From: Polynucleobacter sp. KF022
GTDB taxonomy: Bacteria > Pseudomonadota > Gammaproteobacteria > Burkholderiales > Burkholderiaceae
Direction of reading: 5' to 3'
DNA length: 64,000 bases
NCBI RefSeq assembly: GCF_027924105.1
Contig: NZ_AP026972.1
Coordinates: forward strand, 992,001 to 1,056,000
In this document: positions 35,928-43,849 of the stretch, one piece after another
Layout of the letters: each line of letters begins with the position of its first letter
Position numbering within the stretch: position 1 is the stretch's first letter
The notes under the pieces: generated by a model
What the model saw: only the letters and a program-made list of their open reading frames with translations
What the model was told of the DNA's origin: nothing
The model's database searches: none
Position numbers and translations under genes: made by a program

Positions 35928-36926
35928 CTAGACAGTTAAAACGATTTTGCCAACGTGCTCAGACGACTCCATCAATGCATGAGCATCAGCAGCCTGATCT
36001 AGCGTAAATGTCTTATAAATAACGGGCTTGAGTTTGCCCGCATTCAGCAAAGGCCAAACATGTTCAAAGAGCTGCTTGGTAATTTGCTTCTTAAAAGAAA
36101 CGGGGCGCGGACGCAATGTTGAACCAGTAATAGTCAAGCGTCGACGCAAAATCTGATTGGTACTCACTTCAGCTTTAGAGCCACCCTGGATGGCAATGAT
36201 CACGATGCGGCCATCATCAGCCAGGCAATCGATTTCTTTTTGCACGTAAGCGCCGGTAACCATATCCAGAATGACGTTTACACCCTTGCCATCTGTAGCT
36301 TTTTTGACTTCCTCAACAAAGTCTTGTGTCTTGTAATTGATGGCAAGATCAGCACCTAAAGCCACGCAAGCAGCACACTTTTCATCAGTACCGGCCGTTA
36401 CAAATACTTTGTGCCCCAAGGCTTTTGCAATCAAGATCGCAGTAACACCAATGCCGCTAGAGCCGCCTTGAACCAGCAAAGTTTCGCCTTCAGCTAATTC
36501 ACCACGCATGAAGACATTGCTCCAAACGGTGTAGAACGTTTCAGGTAAAGCTGCTGCCTCTTGGTCGCTAAAACCTTTAGGATATGGCAGGCACTGAGCA
36601 ACAGGTGCGGTACATAGTTCTGCATAGCCACCACCTTGAACTAATGCACACACCTTATCGCCAAGCTTTAATCCAAATACATTGTCAGAGTGAGATAAAT
36701 CACCACCGACAATCTCACCTGCAACTTCAAGACCGGGAATATCAGATGCACCTGCTGGAACTGGGTAATGCCCTTTGCGTTGTAAAACGTCTGGACGATT
36801 AATTCCAGCAGCTAAAACTTTGATCAAAATTTCACCAGTTCCAGCAGCCGGAGCTACTGGATCAGGGCGATTGGTTGGCACCAACATTTCTGGCGCACCA
36901 AATTCTTTGATTTCAATTACGCGCAT
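35928..36926 (-). CDS. NAD(P)H quinone oxidoreductase, PIG3-like MDR family
   Basis: This is a zinc-independent medium-chain dehydrogenase/reductase of 332 residues that probably reduces quinones or enals with NADPH. It begins MRVIEIKEFGAPEMLV and shows the substrate-domain motif AAGINRPDVLQRKGHYP. The nucleotide-binding stretch is TLLVQGGSSGIGVTAI, and NVILDMVTGAYVQKEIDCL and STLRPRPVSFKKQI are PIG3/Qor2-type. No structural zinc cysteines are seen. It sits between pnp and tpiA, the usual place in Burkholderiaceae. Confidence 0.92.
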   Translation of the reverse strand: MRVIEIKEFGAPEMLVPTNRPDPVAPAAGTGEILIKVLAAGINRPDVLQRKGHYPVPAGASDIPGLEVAGEIVGGDLSHSDNVFGLKLGDKVCALVQGGGYAELCTAPVAQCLPYPKGFSDQEAAALPETFYTVWSNVFMRGELAEGETLLVQGGSSGIGVTAILIAKALGHKVFVTAGTDEKCAACVALGADLAINYKTQDFVEEVKKATDGKGVNVILDMVTGAYVQKEIDCLADDGRIVIIAIQGGSKAEVSTNQILRRRLTITGSTLRPRPVSFKKQITKQLFEHVWPLLNAGKLKPVIYKTFTLDQAADAHALMESSEHVGKIVLTV

Positions 36927-36950
36927 AGATATTCCTACTAGCTAATGTAA

Positions 36951-39119
36951 TTAAGCAGACTCGCCAGATGCAGGAGCAACTTCAGCCACTGCTTCAGTTG
37001 CGCCAGCTAAAGGAGCAATCGTGCCACCTTCATCAGCCATCGCAGCTTTCAATGACAAACGTAAACGGCCACGCTCATCAGCAGCCAATAATTTCACGCG
37101 AACAATTTGACCTTCAGCCAAATAGTCCTTCACTTCTTTTACGCGCTCATTTGAGATTTCAGAGATGTGCAAAAGGCCGTCTTTGCCTGGAAGAATATTG
37201 ACCAAAGCGCCGAATTCAAGCAATTTCACAACTGGACCTTCGTAGATCTTGCCTACTTCTGCTTCAGCAGTAATGCCTTCAATGCGTGCTTTTGCTTCTG
37301 CCATGCCTTCAGCAGATGTAGAAGCAATAGTTACAGTGCCGTCATCTTTAATGTCGATGCTGCAACCAGTTTCTTTAGTCAACGCTTGAATTGTTGCGCC
37401 GCCTTTACCGATTACTTCACGAATCTTGTCTGGATGAATCTTGAAAGAAACCATACGTGGAGCATGTGCGGATAATTCTGTACGAACTGAACCCATCGCT
37501 TCTTGCATTTTGCTCAAGATGTGCAAGCGGCCTTCTTTAGCTTGCGCCAAAGCTACTTGCATAATTTCTTTAGTGATACCTTGTACTTTGATGTCCATCT
37601 GCAAAGCAGTAATACCATTCGCTGTACCAGCAACTTTAAAGTCCATATCACCTAAGTGATCTTCGTCACCCAAGATGTCTGTCAACACAGCAAAACGATT
37701 GCCATCAAGGATCAAGCCCATTGCTACGCCAGCAACGTGCGCTTTAACTGGAACACCAGCGTCCATCATTGCTAAACAGCCACCGCAAACAGAAGCCATT
37801 GAAGATGAGCCATTGGACTCAGTAATCTCTGAAACCACACGAATGCTGTATGCAAAATCTTCTGCACTTGGCAATACTGGAATCAATGCACGTTTAGCCA
37901 AACGACCGTGACCAATTTCACGACGCTTAGGGCTACCTACGCGACCTGTTTCGCCAGTAGCAAACGGAGGCATGTTGTAGTGGAACATGAAACGATCGCG
38001 GTATTCACCTTCGAGCGCATCAATAATTTGCTCGTCACGTGCAGTACCCAATGTTGCAACAACCAATGCTTGAGTTTCACCACGAGTAAACAATGCTGAA
38101 CCGTGTGTACGTGGCAATACGCCGTTACGAATTTCAATCGGACGAACTGTACGTGTATCACGACCATCGATACGTGGCTCACCATTCAAAATCTGGCTAC
38201 GAACAATCTTCGCTTCGATTTCAAACATGATGTCGCTCACAGCAACAGCATCAACATCACCCTCTTCGGATAACTTAGCCATTACTTCTTTAGAAATTTC
38301 TTTGAGCTTGTCTGAACGAGCGCCTTTTTGACGAATCTGATAAGCCTCACGCAATGGCGCTTCAGCCAATGCAGTTACCTTAGCGATGAATGGCTCATCT
38401 TTAGGAGCTGCAGTCCAATCCCACTCAGGTTTGCCAGCTTCACGTACTAAATCATTAATAGCGTTGATCGCTGTTTGCATTTGGTCATGACCATATACAA
38501 CTGCGCCCAACATCACTTCTTCAGATAATTGATTTGCTTCAGACTCAACCATCAATACAGCTGCCTGTGTACCAGCAACGATTAAATCGAGTTCGCTAGT
38601 AGCTTGTTCTGTACGTGTCGGATTCAAGAGGTATTGGCCATTTGCATAACCAACACGTGCTGCACCAACTGGGCCGGCAAATGGGATGCCTGAAACAGCT
38701 AAGGCTGCAGATGCAGCGATCAAAGCAGGAATATCAGCAGGAACGTCTGGGTTGATCGACAACACGTGCACCACAACCTGAACTTCGTTCAAGAAACCTT
38801 CTGGGAATAAAGGACGCAATGGGCGGTCAATCAAACGGGAGATCAACGTCTCGCCTTCAGATGGACGACCTTCGCGGCGGAAGAATCCACCGGGGATCTT
38901 GCCTGCTGCGTAAGTTTTTTCTAGGTAATCAACAGTCAATGGGAAAAAAGACTGGCCTGGCTTTGCAGACTTAGAGGCAACAACTGTACCCATTACTACT
39001 GTGTCGTCTACGTTAACGATAACGGCACCACCGGATTGACGAGCAATCTCGCCTGTTTCCATAGTGACTTGATGATTGCCCCATTGAAAACTTTTAACTG
39101 CTTTTTTAAACATAGTCAT
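36951..39119 (-). CDS. pnp: Polyribonucleotide nucleotidyltransferase (PNPase)
   Basis: This phosphorolytic 3'-5' exoribonuclease, a degradosome component, has about 722 residues. Two RNase PH-like domains flank a helical domain. The second carries the catalytic region FMFHYNMPPFATGETGR and the acidic metal site GDEDHLGDMDFKVAG. The KH domain has HPDKIREVIGKGGATIQAL and the S1 domain GKDGLLHISEISNERV. The start ATG at 39119 is nine bases from a GGAG at 39129-39132; a second Met lies two codons in. The open frame continues upstream to 39143 but past the ribosome site. Its leader contains three stem-loops, which suggests post-transcriptional control. Confidence 0.96.
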   Translation of the reverse strand: MTMFKKAVKSFQWGNHQVTMETGEIARQSGGAVIVNVDDTVVMGTVVASKSAKPGQSFFPLTVDYLEKTYAAGKIPGGFFRREGRPSEGETLISRLIDRPLRPLFPEGFLNEVQVVVHVLSINPDVPADIPALIAASAALAVSGIPFAGPVGAARVGYANGQYLLNPTRTEQATSELDLIVAGTQAAVLMVESEANQLSEEVMLGAVVYGHDQMQTAINAINDLVREAGKPEWDWTAAPKDEPFIAKVTALAEAPLREAYQIRQKGARSDKLKEISKEVMAKLSEEGDVDAVAVSDIMFEIEAKIVRSQILNGEPRIDGRDTRTVRPIEIRNGVLPRTHGSALFTRGETQALVVATLGTARDEQIIDALEGEYRDRFMFHYNMPPFATGETGRVGSPKRREIGHGRLAKRALIPVLPSAEDFAYSIRVVSEITESNGSSSMASVCGGCLAMMDAGVPVKAHVAGVAMGLILDGNRFAVLTDILGDEDHLGDMDFKVAGTANGITALQMDIKVQGITKEIMQVALAQAKEGRLHILSKMQEAMGSVRTELSAHAPRMVSFKIHPDKIREVIGKGGATIQALTKETGCSIDIKDDGTVTIASTSAEGMAEAKARIEGITAEAEVGKIYEGPVVKLLEFGALVNILPGKDGLLHISEISNERVKEVKDYLAEGQIVRVKLLAADERGRLRLSLKAAMADEGGTIAPLAGATEAVAEVAPASGESA

Positions 39120-39167
39120 TCTGATCTTCTCCAAATTGTTCACGCAAAACTCACATGAGCATTGCGC

Positions 39168-39197
39168 TTGTCGTGGGATAAAGCAGTGTCACGACAA
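39168..39197 (-). promoter_or_regulatory. pnp leader stem-loop, proximal
   Basis: A perfect eight-base stem (TTGTCGTG at 39168-39175, complement at 39190-39197) surrounds a 14-base loop about 35 bases upstream of the pnp ribosome binding site. It is the stem nearest the start codon of three in the rpsO-pnp interval. Confidence 0.5.
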
Positions 39198-39221
39198 CAC
39201 TGGAGCGATTTAAGATCACAA

Positions 39222-39283
39222 GGGATGCCATTCCAGGGAGACTCTGAACCTTCTTCAGAAGCTCATTGGAATGACACAATCCC
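39222..39283 (-). promoter_or_regulatory. pnp leader long stem-loop, central (possible RNase III site)
   Basis: The outer arms GGGATGCCATTCCA (39222-39235) and 39267-39283 pair through GGGAT/ATCCC and CCATTCCA/TGGAATG with an internal asymmetric bulge. Inside, CTC/GAG pairs lead to a TCTGAA/TTCAGA stem (39243-39248, 39254-39259) closed by a five-base loop. The overall length and bulged form resemble the RNase III-cleaved hairpin of enterobacterial pnp leaders. That role is inferred. Confidence 0.55.
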
Positions 39284-39315
39284 CTACACAAATAATCTTG
39301 AAGCGCCCAAAAAAC

Positions 39316-39370
39316 ATGCCATCTGCTTAAGACTGATTCTGTGAAGAAACAACCCTAAGAAAGATGGCAT
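39316..39370 (-). promoter_or_regulatory. rpsO-pnp intergenic stem-loop with T-tract (terminator or processing site)
   Basis: ATGCCATCT at 39316-39324 pairs perfectly with 39362-39370, extended past a small bulge by CTTAAG/CTAAG. Read on the minus strand, it starts 16 bases after the rpsO stop codon and its 3' arm is followed by G and six T. It could be a partial rpsO terminator or the first processing stem of the pnp leader. The loop is long (about 23 bases). Confidence 0.5.
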
Positions 39371-39386
39371 TGCATACCGATAAGAA

Positions 39387-39656
39387 TTACTTACGGAGAC
39401 CTAATTTCTCAATCAATGCGCGATAGCGATCCAAATCTTTGCCTTTGAGGTAATCCAAGAGGCGACGGCGACGTGAAACCATCTTCAACAAACCACGACG
39501 GCTGTGATGATCTTTAGCGTTAGCCTTGAAATGGGGGGTTAATTCATTGATGCGGGCTGTAAGCAATGAAACTTGAACTTCAGGGCTACCCGTATCGTTT
39601 GCGCTGCGCGCGTTTTCTTTGACGATTTCCGCCGTTTTAATATCAGCAACTGCCAT
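39387..39656 (-). CDS. rpsO: 30S ribosomal protein S15
   Basis: This primary 16S rRNA-binding protein of the small-subunit platform has 89 residues, the standard length. The S15 signature runs through TGSPEVQVSLLTARINELT, the HHSRRGLLKMVSRRRRLLDYL region and the C-terminal LIEKLGLRK. The ATG at 39656 is preceded by AGGAG seven bases upstream. The longer open frame to 39731 has no family support. It is followed by pnp, the usual rpsO-pnp arrangement. Confidence 0.97.
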   Translation of the reverse strand: MAVADIKTAEIVKENARSANDTGSPEVQVSLLTARINELTPHFKANAKDHHSRRGLLKMVSRRRRLLDYLKGKDLDRYRALIEKLGLRK

Positions 39657-39729
39657 TTTTAATACTCCTAACTTGCGAACACGTGAGCTTTCACCCAATA
39701 TGTGTCGTGCGTATTTAACAAAATAAAAC

Positions 39730-39754
39730 AAAAAAAGCTTTACAAATCAAAGCC
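39730..39754 (-). promoter_or_regulatory. Terminator-like hairpin at the start of the rpsO leader
   Basis: On the minus strand GGCTTT pairs with AAAGCT around a seven-base loop, followed immediately by seven T. It lies about 75 bases before the rpsO start and only five bases after a good -10 box (TACAAT, minus strand, 39760-39765). The hairpin would therefore be made right at the beginning of an rpsO transcript. It may be an early attenuator, or a terminator for something reading in from upstream. The -35 region does not match the consensus. Confidence 0.45.
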
Positions 39755-39873
39755 CTCGAATTGTAGCAGACAGCAGCCCAAAAGAAAGAATTGCCCCACA
39801 GATATTGTTATTCTCTAGGGGTAAATGAATCTTCTAATTATAAAATATCTATATTAATCAATAACTTACAAAA

Positions 39874-40467
39874 ATGATCTCCATTTTCCGCGCTTTCAGC
39901 CCCCTCCTTTTCCTAGCTTTTTGCATGAACACCCCTGTTTTTGCCCAGTTTTCAAATCCCTTTGCTTCAGACAAGACGGTTGCCCAGCAACAACAGGACA
40001 TTTTGACTAAGAACGAACAAACTCTAAAGCGGCTGTATTCCGTTGAGCCAAAAGCTAAAGAGTTAATCGAGAAATCTGCTGGATACGCGACGTTTAGTAA
40101 TTTTGGAATGAAAATTTTGATTGCCGGCGGCGGCACGGGCAGCGGCGTAGTCATCAGCAAAGATAAAAAGCCGGTTTATATGAATATGGCTGAGGTCCAA
40201 GCAGGACTAGGCCTCGGCATCAAGTCCTTTCAGAACATTTTCATTTTTCAAAATGATGCAGCCATGAATGAATTCGTGAATTCAGGCTGGACTTTTGGTG
40301 GTCAAGTAACTGCTGCCGCCAAGTATGAAAAAGATGGTGGCGCTTATCAGGATGCAACGGTTGTTGCGCCTGGGGTCTTAATGTATCAACTCACTGACTC
40401 CGGCCTTGCCGCTGAAATCACCGGCAAGGGCACGAAGTACTATAAAAATACTGACCTAAATAAGTAA
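39874..40467 (+). CDS. SYLF (Ysc84) domain lipid-binding protein, exported
   Basis: This predicted periplasmic protein of 197 residues has a Sec signal peptide (FSPLLFLAFCMNTPVFAQF, cleavage probably after FAQ). The SYLF domain is recognisable from EKSAGYATFSNFGMKILIAGGGTGSGVV, MNMAEVQAGLGLGIKSFQN and the C-terminal YQLTDSGLAAEITGKGTKYY. SYLF domains bind phosphoinositides in eukaryotes; the bacterial role is unknown. It is a single gene, divergent from rpsO and convergent with leuA. There is no clear ribosome site in front of its ATG, though an A/T-rich TATAAAATA lies about 30 bases upstream. Confidence 0.88.
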   Translation: MISIFRAFSPLLFLAFCMNTPVFAQFSNPFASDKTVAQQQQDILTKNEQTLKRLYSVEPKAKELIEKSAGYATFSNFGMKILIAGGGTGSGVVISKDKKPVYMNMAEVQAGLGLGIKSFQNIFIFQNDAAMNEFVNSGWTFGGQVTAAAKYEKDGGAYQDATVVAPGVLMYQLTDSGLAAEITGKGTKYYKNTDLNK

Positions 40468-40481
40468 TCTGATGATGACGT

Positions 40482-42029
40482 TTATGGCGTCATCTGCGCA
40501 TTGAGCTTAGCCTGGCTTGGATCATGCAATTTATTCAAGGCTGATAAATACGCTTTCGCAGAAGCGGCAATGATGTCAGGGTCAGTACCAACACCATTCA
40601 CAATACGGCCACCTTTTGCTAAACGCACGGTCACTTCGCCTTGCGATTGCGTTCCTGAAGTAATCGCATTAACCGAATAAAGCAACTGCTCTGCTCCACT
40701 CTTAGCAATGCCTTCAATAGCATTCAAGCTAGCATCAACTGGACCGTTACCTTCTGCTTCCGAGCTAATCTCTTTGTCACCCATGCGGAAAGTCACACGT
40801 GACTTAGGACGCTCACCAGTTTCAGAGTGTTGGCTCAATGAAATAAATTTGTAATGCTCGCCCTCTTCTGCCGCAGAAGAATCAGACATAATGGCAATAA
40901 TATCTTCGTCAAAAATCTCTGACTTCTGATCCGCCAATGATTTAAAACGAGTAAATGCTTCGTTCAAATCAGCTTCAGCTTCAACCGTAATACCCAATTC
41001 TTGTAAGCGTTGCTTAAAGGCATTGCGGCCCGACAATTTACCCAAAACAATTTTATTTGCAGACCAACCCACATCTTCCGCACGCATAATTTCATAGGTG
41101 TCGCGGTTTTTTAAGATGCCATCCTGATGGATGCCTGAAGTATGTGCAAAAGCATTTGCACCAACCACCGCCTTATTAGGCTGCACAACAAAGCCGGTAA
41201 TTTGAGAAACTAATTTAGATGCTGGGACAATTTGTGTAGCATCAATACCGCAAACCATATCAAAATAGTCTTTACGAGTGCGCAATGACATCACAATTTC
41301 TTCTAATGCAGTATTGCCTGCACGTTCACCCAAGCCGTTAATCGTGCACTCGATTTGACGAGCTCCACCAATCTTGACGCCAGCCAAAGAGTTAGCCACC
41401 GCCATACCTAAGTCGTTATGGCAATGCACAGACCACACTGCTTTATCTGAGTTTGGAACTCGAGTACGCAAGGTCTTAATAAACTCTCCATACAACTCAG
41501 GAGTTGCGTAACCTACGGTATCCGGAATATTGATTGTTGATGCGCCTTCATTAATGACCGCCTCAACTACTCTGCATAAGAAATCCATTTCTGAACGATA
41601 GCCATCCTCAGCAGAGAATTCAATATCGGAAGCCAAATTACGTGCAAAACGAATAGAACGTTTCGCTTGCTCCAATACCTCTTCTGGAGACATGCGCAAC
41701 TTCACAGCCATATGCAGAGGGCTGGTTGCCAAGAATGCATGAATTCGTTTGGCATTGGCGGCTTGCAATGCGTCAGCGGCACGAGTGATGTCCTTATCAT
41801 TTGCTCTGGCTAAAGAGCACACAATAGAGTCCTTAACGGCAGCAGCAACAGCAGATATCGCCTGGAAATCACCTTCAGAGCTTGCTGCAAAGCCAGCCTC
41901 GATTACATCAACCTTAAGACGCTCTAACTGACGGGCAATCCGTACTTTTTCGTCTTTAGTCATTGATGCGCCAGGTGACTGTTCGCCATCACGCAAGGTG
42001 GTATCAAAAATGATTACTTTGTCGCTCAT
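40482..42029 (-). CDS. leuA: 2-isopropylmalate synthase
   Basis: This is the first committed enzyme of leucine synthesis, joining acetyl-CoA and 2-oxoisovalerate, 515 residues. The catalytic TIM barrel starts FDTTLRDGEQSPGASM and has the metal motif VHCHNDLGMA. The C-terminal LeuA allosteric domain (about 395-500), which binds leucine, ends VNGVGTDPDIIAASAKAYLSAL. It is separated from pssA by 225 bases that contain a leucine attenuator. It is therefore controlled both by feedback inhibition and by transcription termination. The C-terminal codons and the stop lie in a seven-base inverted repeat (40474-40494) shared with the convergent SYLF gene end. Confidence 0.97.
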   Translation of the reverse strand: MSDKVIIFDTTLRDGEQSPGASMTKDEKVRIARQLERLKVDVIEAGFAASSEGDFQAISAVAAAVKDSIVCSLARANDKDITRAADALQAANAKRIHAFLATSPLHMAVKLRMSPEEVLEQAKRSIRFARNLASDIEFSAEDGYRSEMDFLCRVVEAVINEGASTINIPDTVGYATPELYGEFIKTLRTRVPNSDKAVWSVHCHNDLGMAVANSLAGVKIGGARQIECTINGLGERAGNTALEEIVMSLRTRKDYFDMVCGIDATQIVPASKLVSQITGFVVQPNKAVVGANAFAHTSGIHQDGILKNRDTYEIMRAEDVGWSANKIVLGKLSGRNAFKQRLQELGITVEAEADLNEAFTRFKSLADQKSEIFDEDIIAIMSDSSAAEEGEHYKFISLSQHSETGERPKSRVTFRMGDKEISSEAEGNGPVDASLNAIEGIAKSGAEQLLYSVNAITSGTQSQGEVTVRLAKGGRIVNGVGTDPDIIAASAKAYLSALNKLHDPSQAKLNAQMTP

Positions 42030-42077
42030 AACTACTCTCCGGTTTTAAATACTTCTGAACTCATGAATTCAATCTTA

Positions 42078-42107
42078 TAAAACAAAAACCCCAGCAATTT
42101 GCTGGGG
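42078..42107 (-). terminator. Attenuator terminator of leuA
   Basis: On the minus strand CCCCAGC (42107-42101) and GCTGGGG form a perfect seven-base stem with a five-base loop. It is followed by TTTTTGTTTT, 42 bases after the leader ORF stop and about 50 bases before leuA. Its 5' arm can instead pair with the end of the leader ORF, which makes it a conditional terminator. Confidence 0.9.
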
Positions 42108-42184
42108 CTGGTATGTGTTGGCTAATGAATTTTTTTTATCTCATTAACTCAGGCCTTACCCGCCCCAAGCTTTAGGCTTAGTGC
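42101..42184 (-). promoter_or_regulatory. Leucine attenuator: protector and antiterminator pairings
   Basis: Three mutually exclusive pairings are visible on the minus strand. Protector (1:2): GCACTAAGC (42184-42176) with GCTTGGGGC (42170-42162) around CTAAA. Antiterminator (2:3): GCTTGGGGCGGG (42170-42159) with CCAGCCCCAGC (42111-42101), ten base pairs with one bulge and one mismatch. Terminator (3:4) is the 42101-42107 stem. A ribosome paused on the Leu codons would cover segment 1, free segment 2 and favour leuA transcription. This follows the classical leu/his attenuation logic; the pairings are seen, the behaviour is inferred. Confidence 0.85.
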
Positions 42185-42226
42185 TAGCAGAAGAAGGCTA
42201 GATAAAAGTGAGAAATTCGTAGTCAT
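42149..42226 (-). CDS. leuA leader peptide (25 residues, nine Leu)
   Basis: A short ORF begins ATG ACT ACG at 42226 and ends TGA at 42149. The peptide starts MTTNFSLLSS, has four consecutive Leu codons (CTT CTT CTG CTA) followed by alternating Leu (CTA, CTA, CTT), and ends KLGAGKA. Nine of its 25 codons are Leu, spread over CTT, TTA, CTG and CTA. It is too short to be a functional protein and fits a translated attenuation leader. No Shine-Dalgarno is seen. A TATAGT lies six bases before the ATG (42233-42238), which would put transcription start at about the ATG itself, so the leader may be leaderless. It begins 28 bases after the pssA stop. Confidence 0.85.
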   Translation of the reverse strand: MTTNFSLLSSLLLLALSLKLGAGKA

Positions 42227-42254
42227 GGAATTACTATACCCCAAAATGATGGAA

Positions 42255-43118
42255 TTAGCTAAAACGCTTTCCACTGAGTCGTTCCCAGGCCCAAATCACA
42301 TAGCCGGATATGGAATACACCACAAACAAACCAAATAGGGTTAATGGCGGGTTAGATGAGATTAGAACAAAGGTCAAAATCATCAAAACCATCACACCAA
42401 AAGGCACGCGGTAGCGAACGTCTAAGGCTTTGCCACTATAAAAACGGGCATTGGAAACCATCGTTAAACCGGCATAGACCGCAATGAAGAAAGTTACCCA
42501 AGGAATCGCAGTGTCACGCACCGGAATCTTGTTGTCATCAGCCAACCAGATAAAGCCGGCCATTAAAGCCCCAGCTGCTGGGCTTGGCAAACCTTGGAAA
42601 AACTTCTTATCCACGACGCCTGTGTTCACATTAAAACGCGCTAAACGTAAAGCAGCGCCAGCGCAGTATGTAAATGCAGCCAACCAGCCCCATTTACCCA
42701 AATCTTTTAAGGCCCACTCATATGCAACCAATGCAGGTGCAACACCAAAGGAAACCATATCTGCCAAAGAGTCGTACTGCTCGCCAAAAGCACTCTGAGT
42801 ATTAGTCATACGCGCTACACGGCCATCCATGCCATCCAAGACTAAAGATGCAAAGATCGCGATTGCCGCCATCTCAAATTGATGGTTCATCGCATTCACA
42901 ATAGCAAAGAAACCGCAAAACAAAGCTGCGGTGGTGAATGCGTTTGGTAGGAGGTAAATCCCCTTGCTGCGTAAGCGGGGCTTTTGAGGGTGCAACTCTT
43001 CTACTTCGTAATCAATTCCATCACCCAACTCCTCTGCCCATTCCTCGTTGGAAATGGGTGTATGTTTATGGGAGAGACGGCTACGGTCTATGCGACCACG
43101 ACGGCGAAATGTTGTCAA
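42255..43118 (-). CDS. pssA: CDP-diacylglycerol--serine O-phosphatidyltransferase
   Basis: This integral membrane enzyme makes phosphatidylserine from CDP-diacylglycerol and serine, 287 residues. The CDP-alcohol phosphotransferase signature is present at DGMDGRVAR, continuing to GEQYDSLAD with all the metal-binding Asp residues. A charged cytoplasmic N-terminus of about 50 residues precedes several membrane helices (PNAFTTAALFCGFFAIVNAM onward). It lies 28 bases after psd, which uses its product. Confidence 0.96.
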   Translation of the reverse strand: MTTFRRRGRIDRSRLSHKHTPISNEEWAEELGDGIDYEVEELHPQKPRLRSKGIYLLPNAFTTAALFCGFFAIVNAMNHQFEMAAIAIFASLVLDGMDGRVARMTNTQSAFGEQYDSLADMVSFGVAPALVAYEWALKDLGKWGWLAAFTYCAGAALRLARFNVNTGVVDKKFFQGLPSPAAGALMAGFIWLADDNKIPVRDTAIPWVTFFIAVYAGLTMVSNARFYSGKALDVRYRVPFGVMVLMILTFVLISSNPPLTLFGLFVVYSISGYVIWAWERLSGKRFS

Positions 43119-43146
43119 AAAATATCCTAGTGAATAATATTTCGAA

Positions 43147-43794
43147 TCAATCTAAACCAGGCAAACGCGCCAAAGCGGTATTTGTTGCAAATACTTTATC
43201 ACCAACACTCACTAATGGTTCGGCTGTTAGAGGTAAATACACATCAACACGCGAACCAAAGCGAATAAAACCATAGCGCTCACCGGCTTTAAGGCGGTCG
43301 CCAACATGTATATAACAAAGAATACGGCGTGCAATTAAGCCGGCAACCTGAACCAAAGTCACGATTTGACCATTGGCATCAATTACTACGGCATTACGCT
43401 CATTCTCTGTAGACGCCTTATCTAAATCAGCATTGACGAACTTGCCAGGGAAATATTGCACTTCCTTCACCAAGCCATTCACCGCGCTGCGATTAGAGTG
43501 GACATTGAATACGTTCATGAATACGCTAATTTTCAGCGCTTCACGACCAGCATAAGGATCATTGGTTTTTTCAACCACCACAATGCGACCATCAGCCGGG
43601 GACAAAACAAGATCGCGGCCCATTGCAGGAATACGTTGTGGGTCGCGGAAGAACTGCAGAACAAAGATAAAGATAATCCACAGAGGCCATGACCACGCTA
43701 TGCCACCGAGATAGTGAACAAGTAAAGTCACTGCCCCCACTAACGCTAAATACGGCCAACCTTCTTTCGCAATAATGGGGTGCGGATACATCAT
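43147..43794 (-). CDS. psd: Phosphatidylserine decarboxylase proenzyme
   Basis: This pyruvoyl-dependent enzyme converts phosphatidylserine to phosphatidylethanolamine at the inner membrane, 215 residues. The short PSD-A type is indicated by the self-cleavage motif RFGSRVDVY near the C-terminus (cleavage between Gly and Ser). SPADGRIVVVEK, VFMNVFNVHSNRSAVNG and VDADLDKAS-like stretches are also present. Two membrane helices lie near the N-terminus. It is 55 bases after ilvC and upstream of pssA. Confidence 0.96.
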   Translation of the reverse strand: MMYPHPIIAKEGWPYLALVGAVTLLVHYLGGIAWSWPLWIIFIFVLQFFRDPQRIPAMGRDLVLSPADGRIVVVEKTNDPYAGREALKISVFMNVFNVHSNRSAVNGLVKEVQYFPGKFVNADLDKASTENERNAVVIDANGQIVTLVQVAGLIARRILCYIHVGDRLKAGERYGFIRFGSRVDVYLPLTAEPLVSVGDKVFATNTALARLPGLD

Positions 43795-43849
43795 CTTTGT
43801 TTTGAGCCTTTTTATTTACTGCTATTGGTTAATTGCTTTGCTTTTTAGC

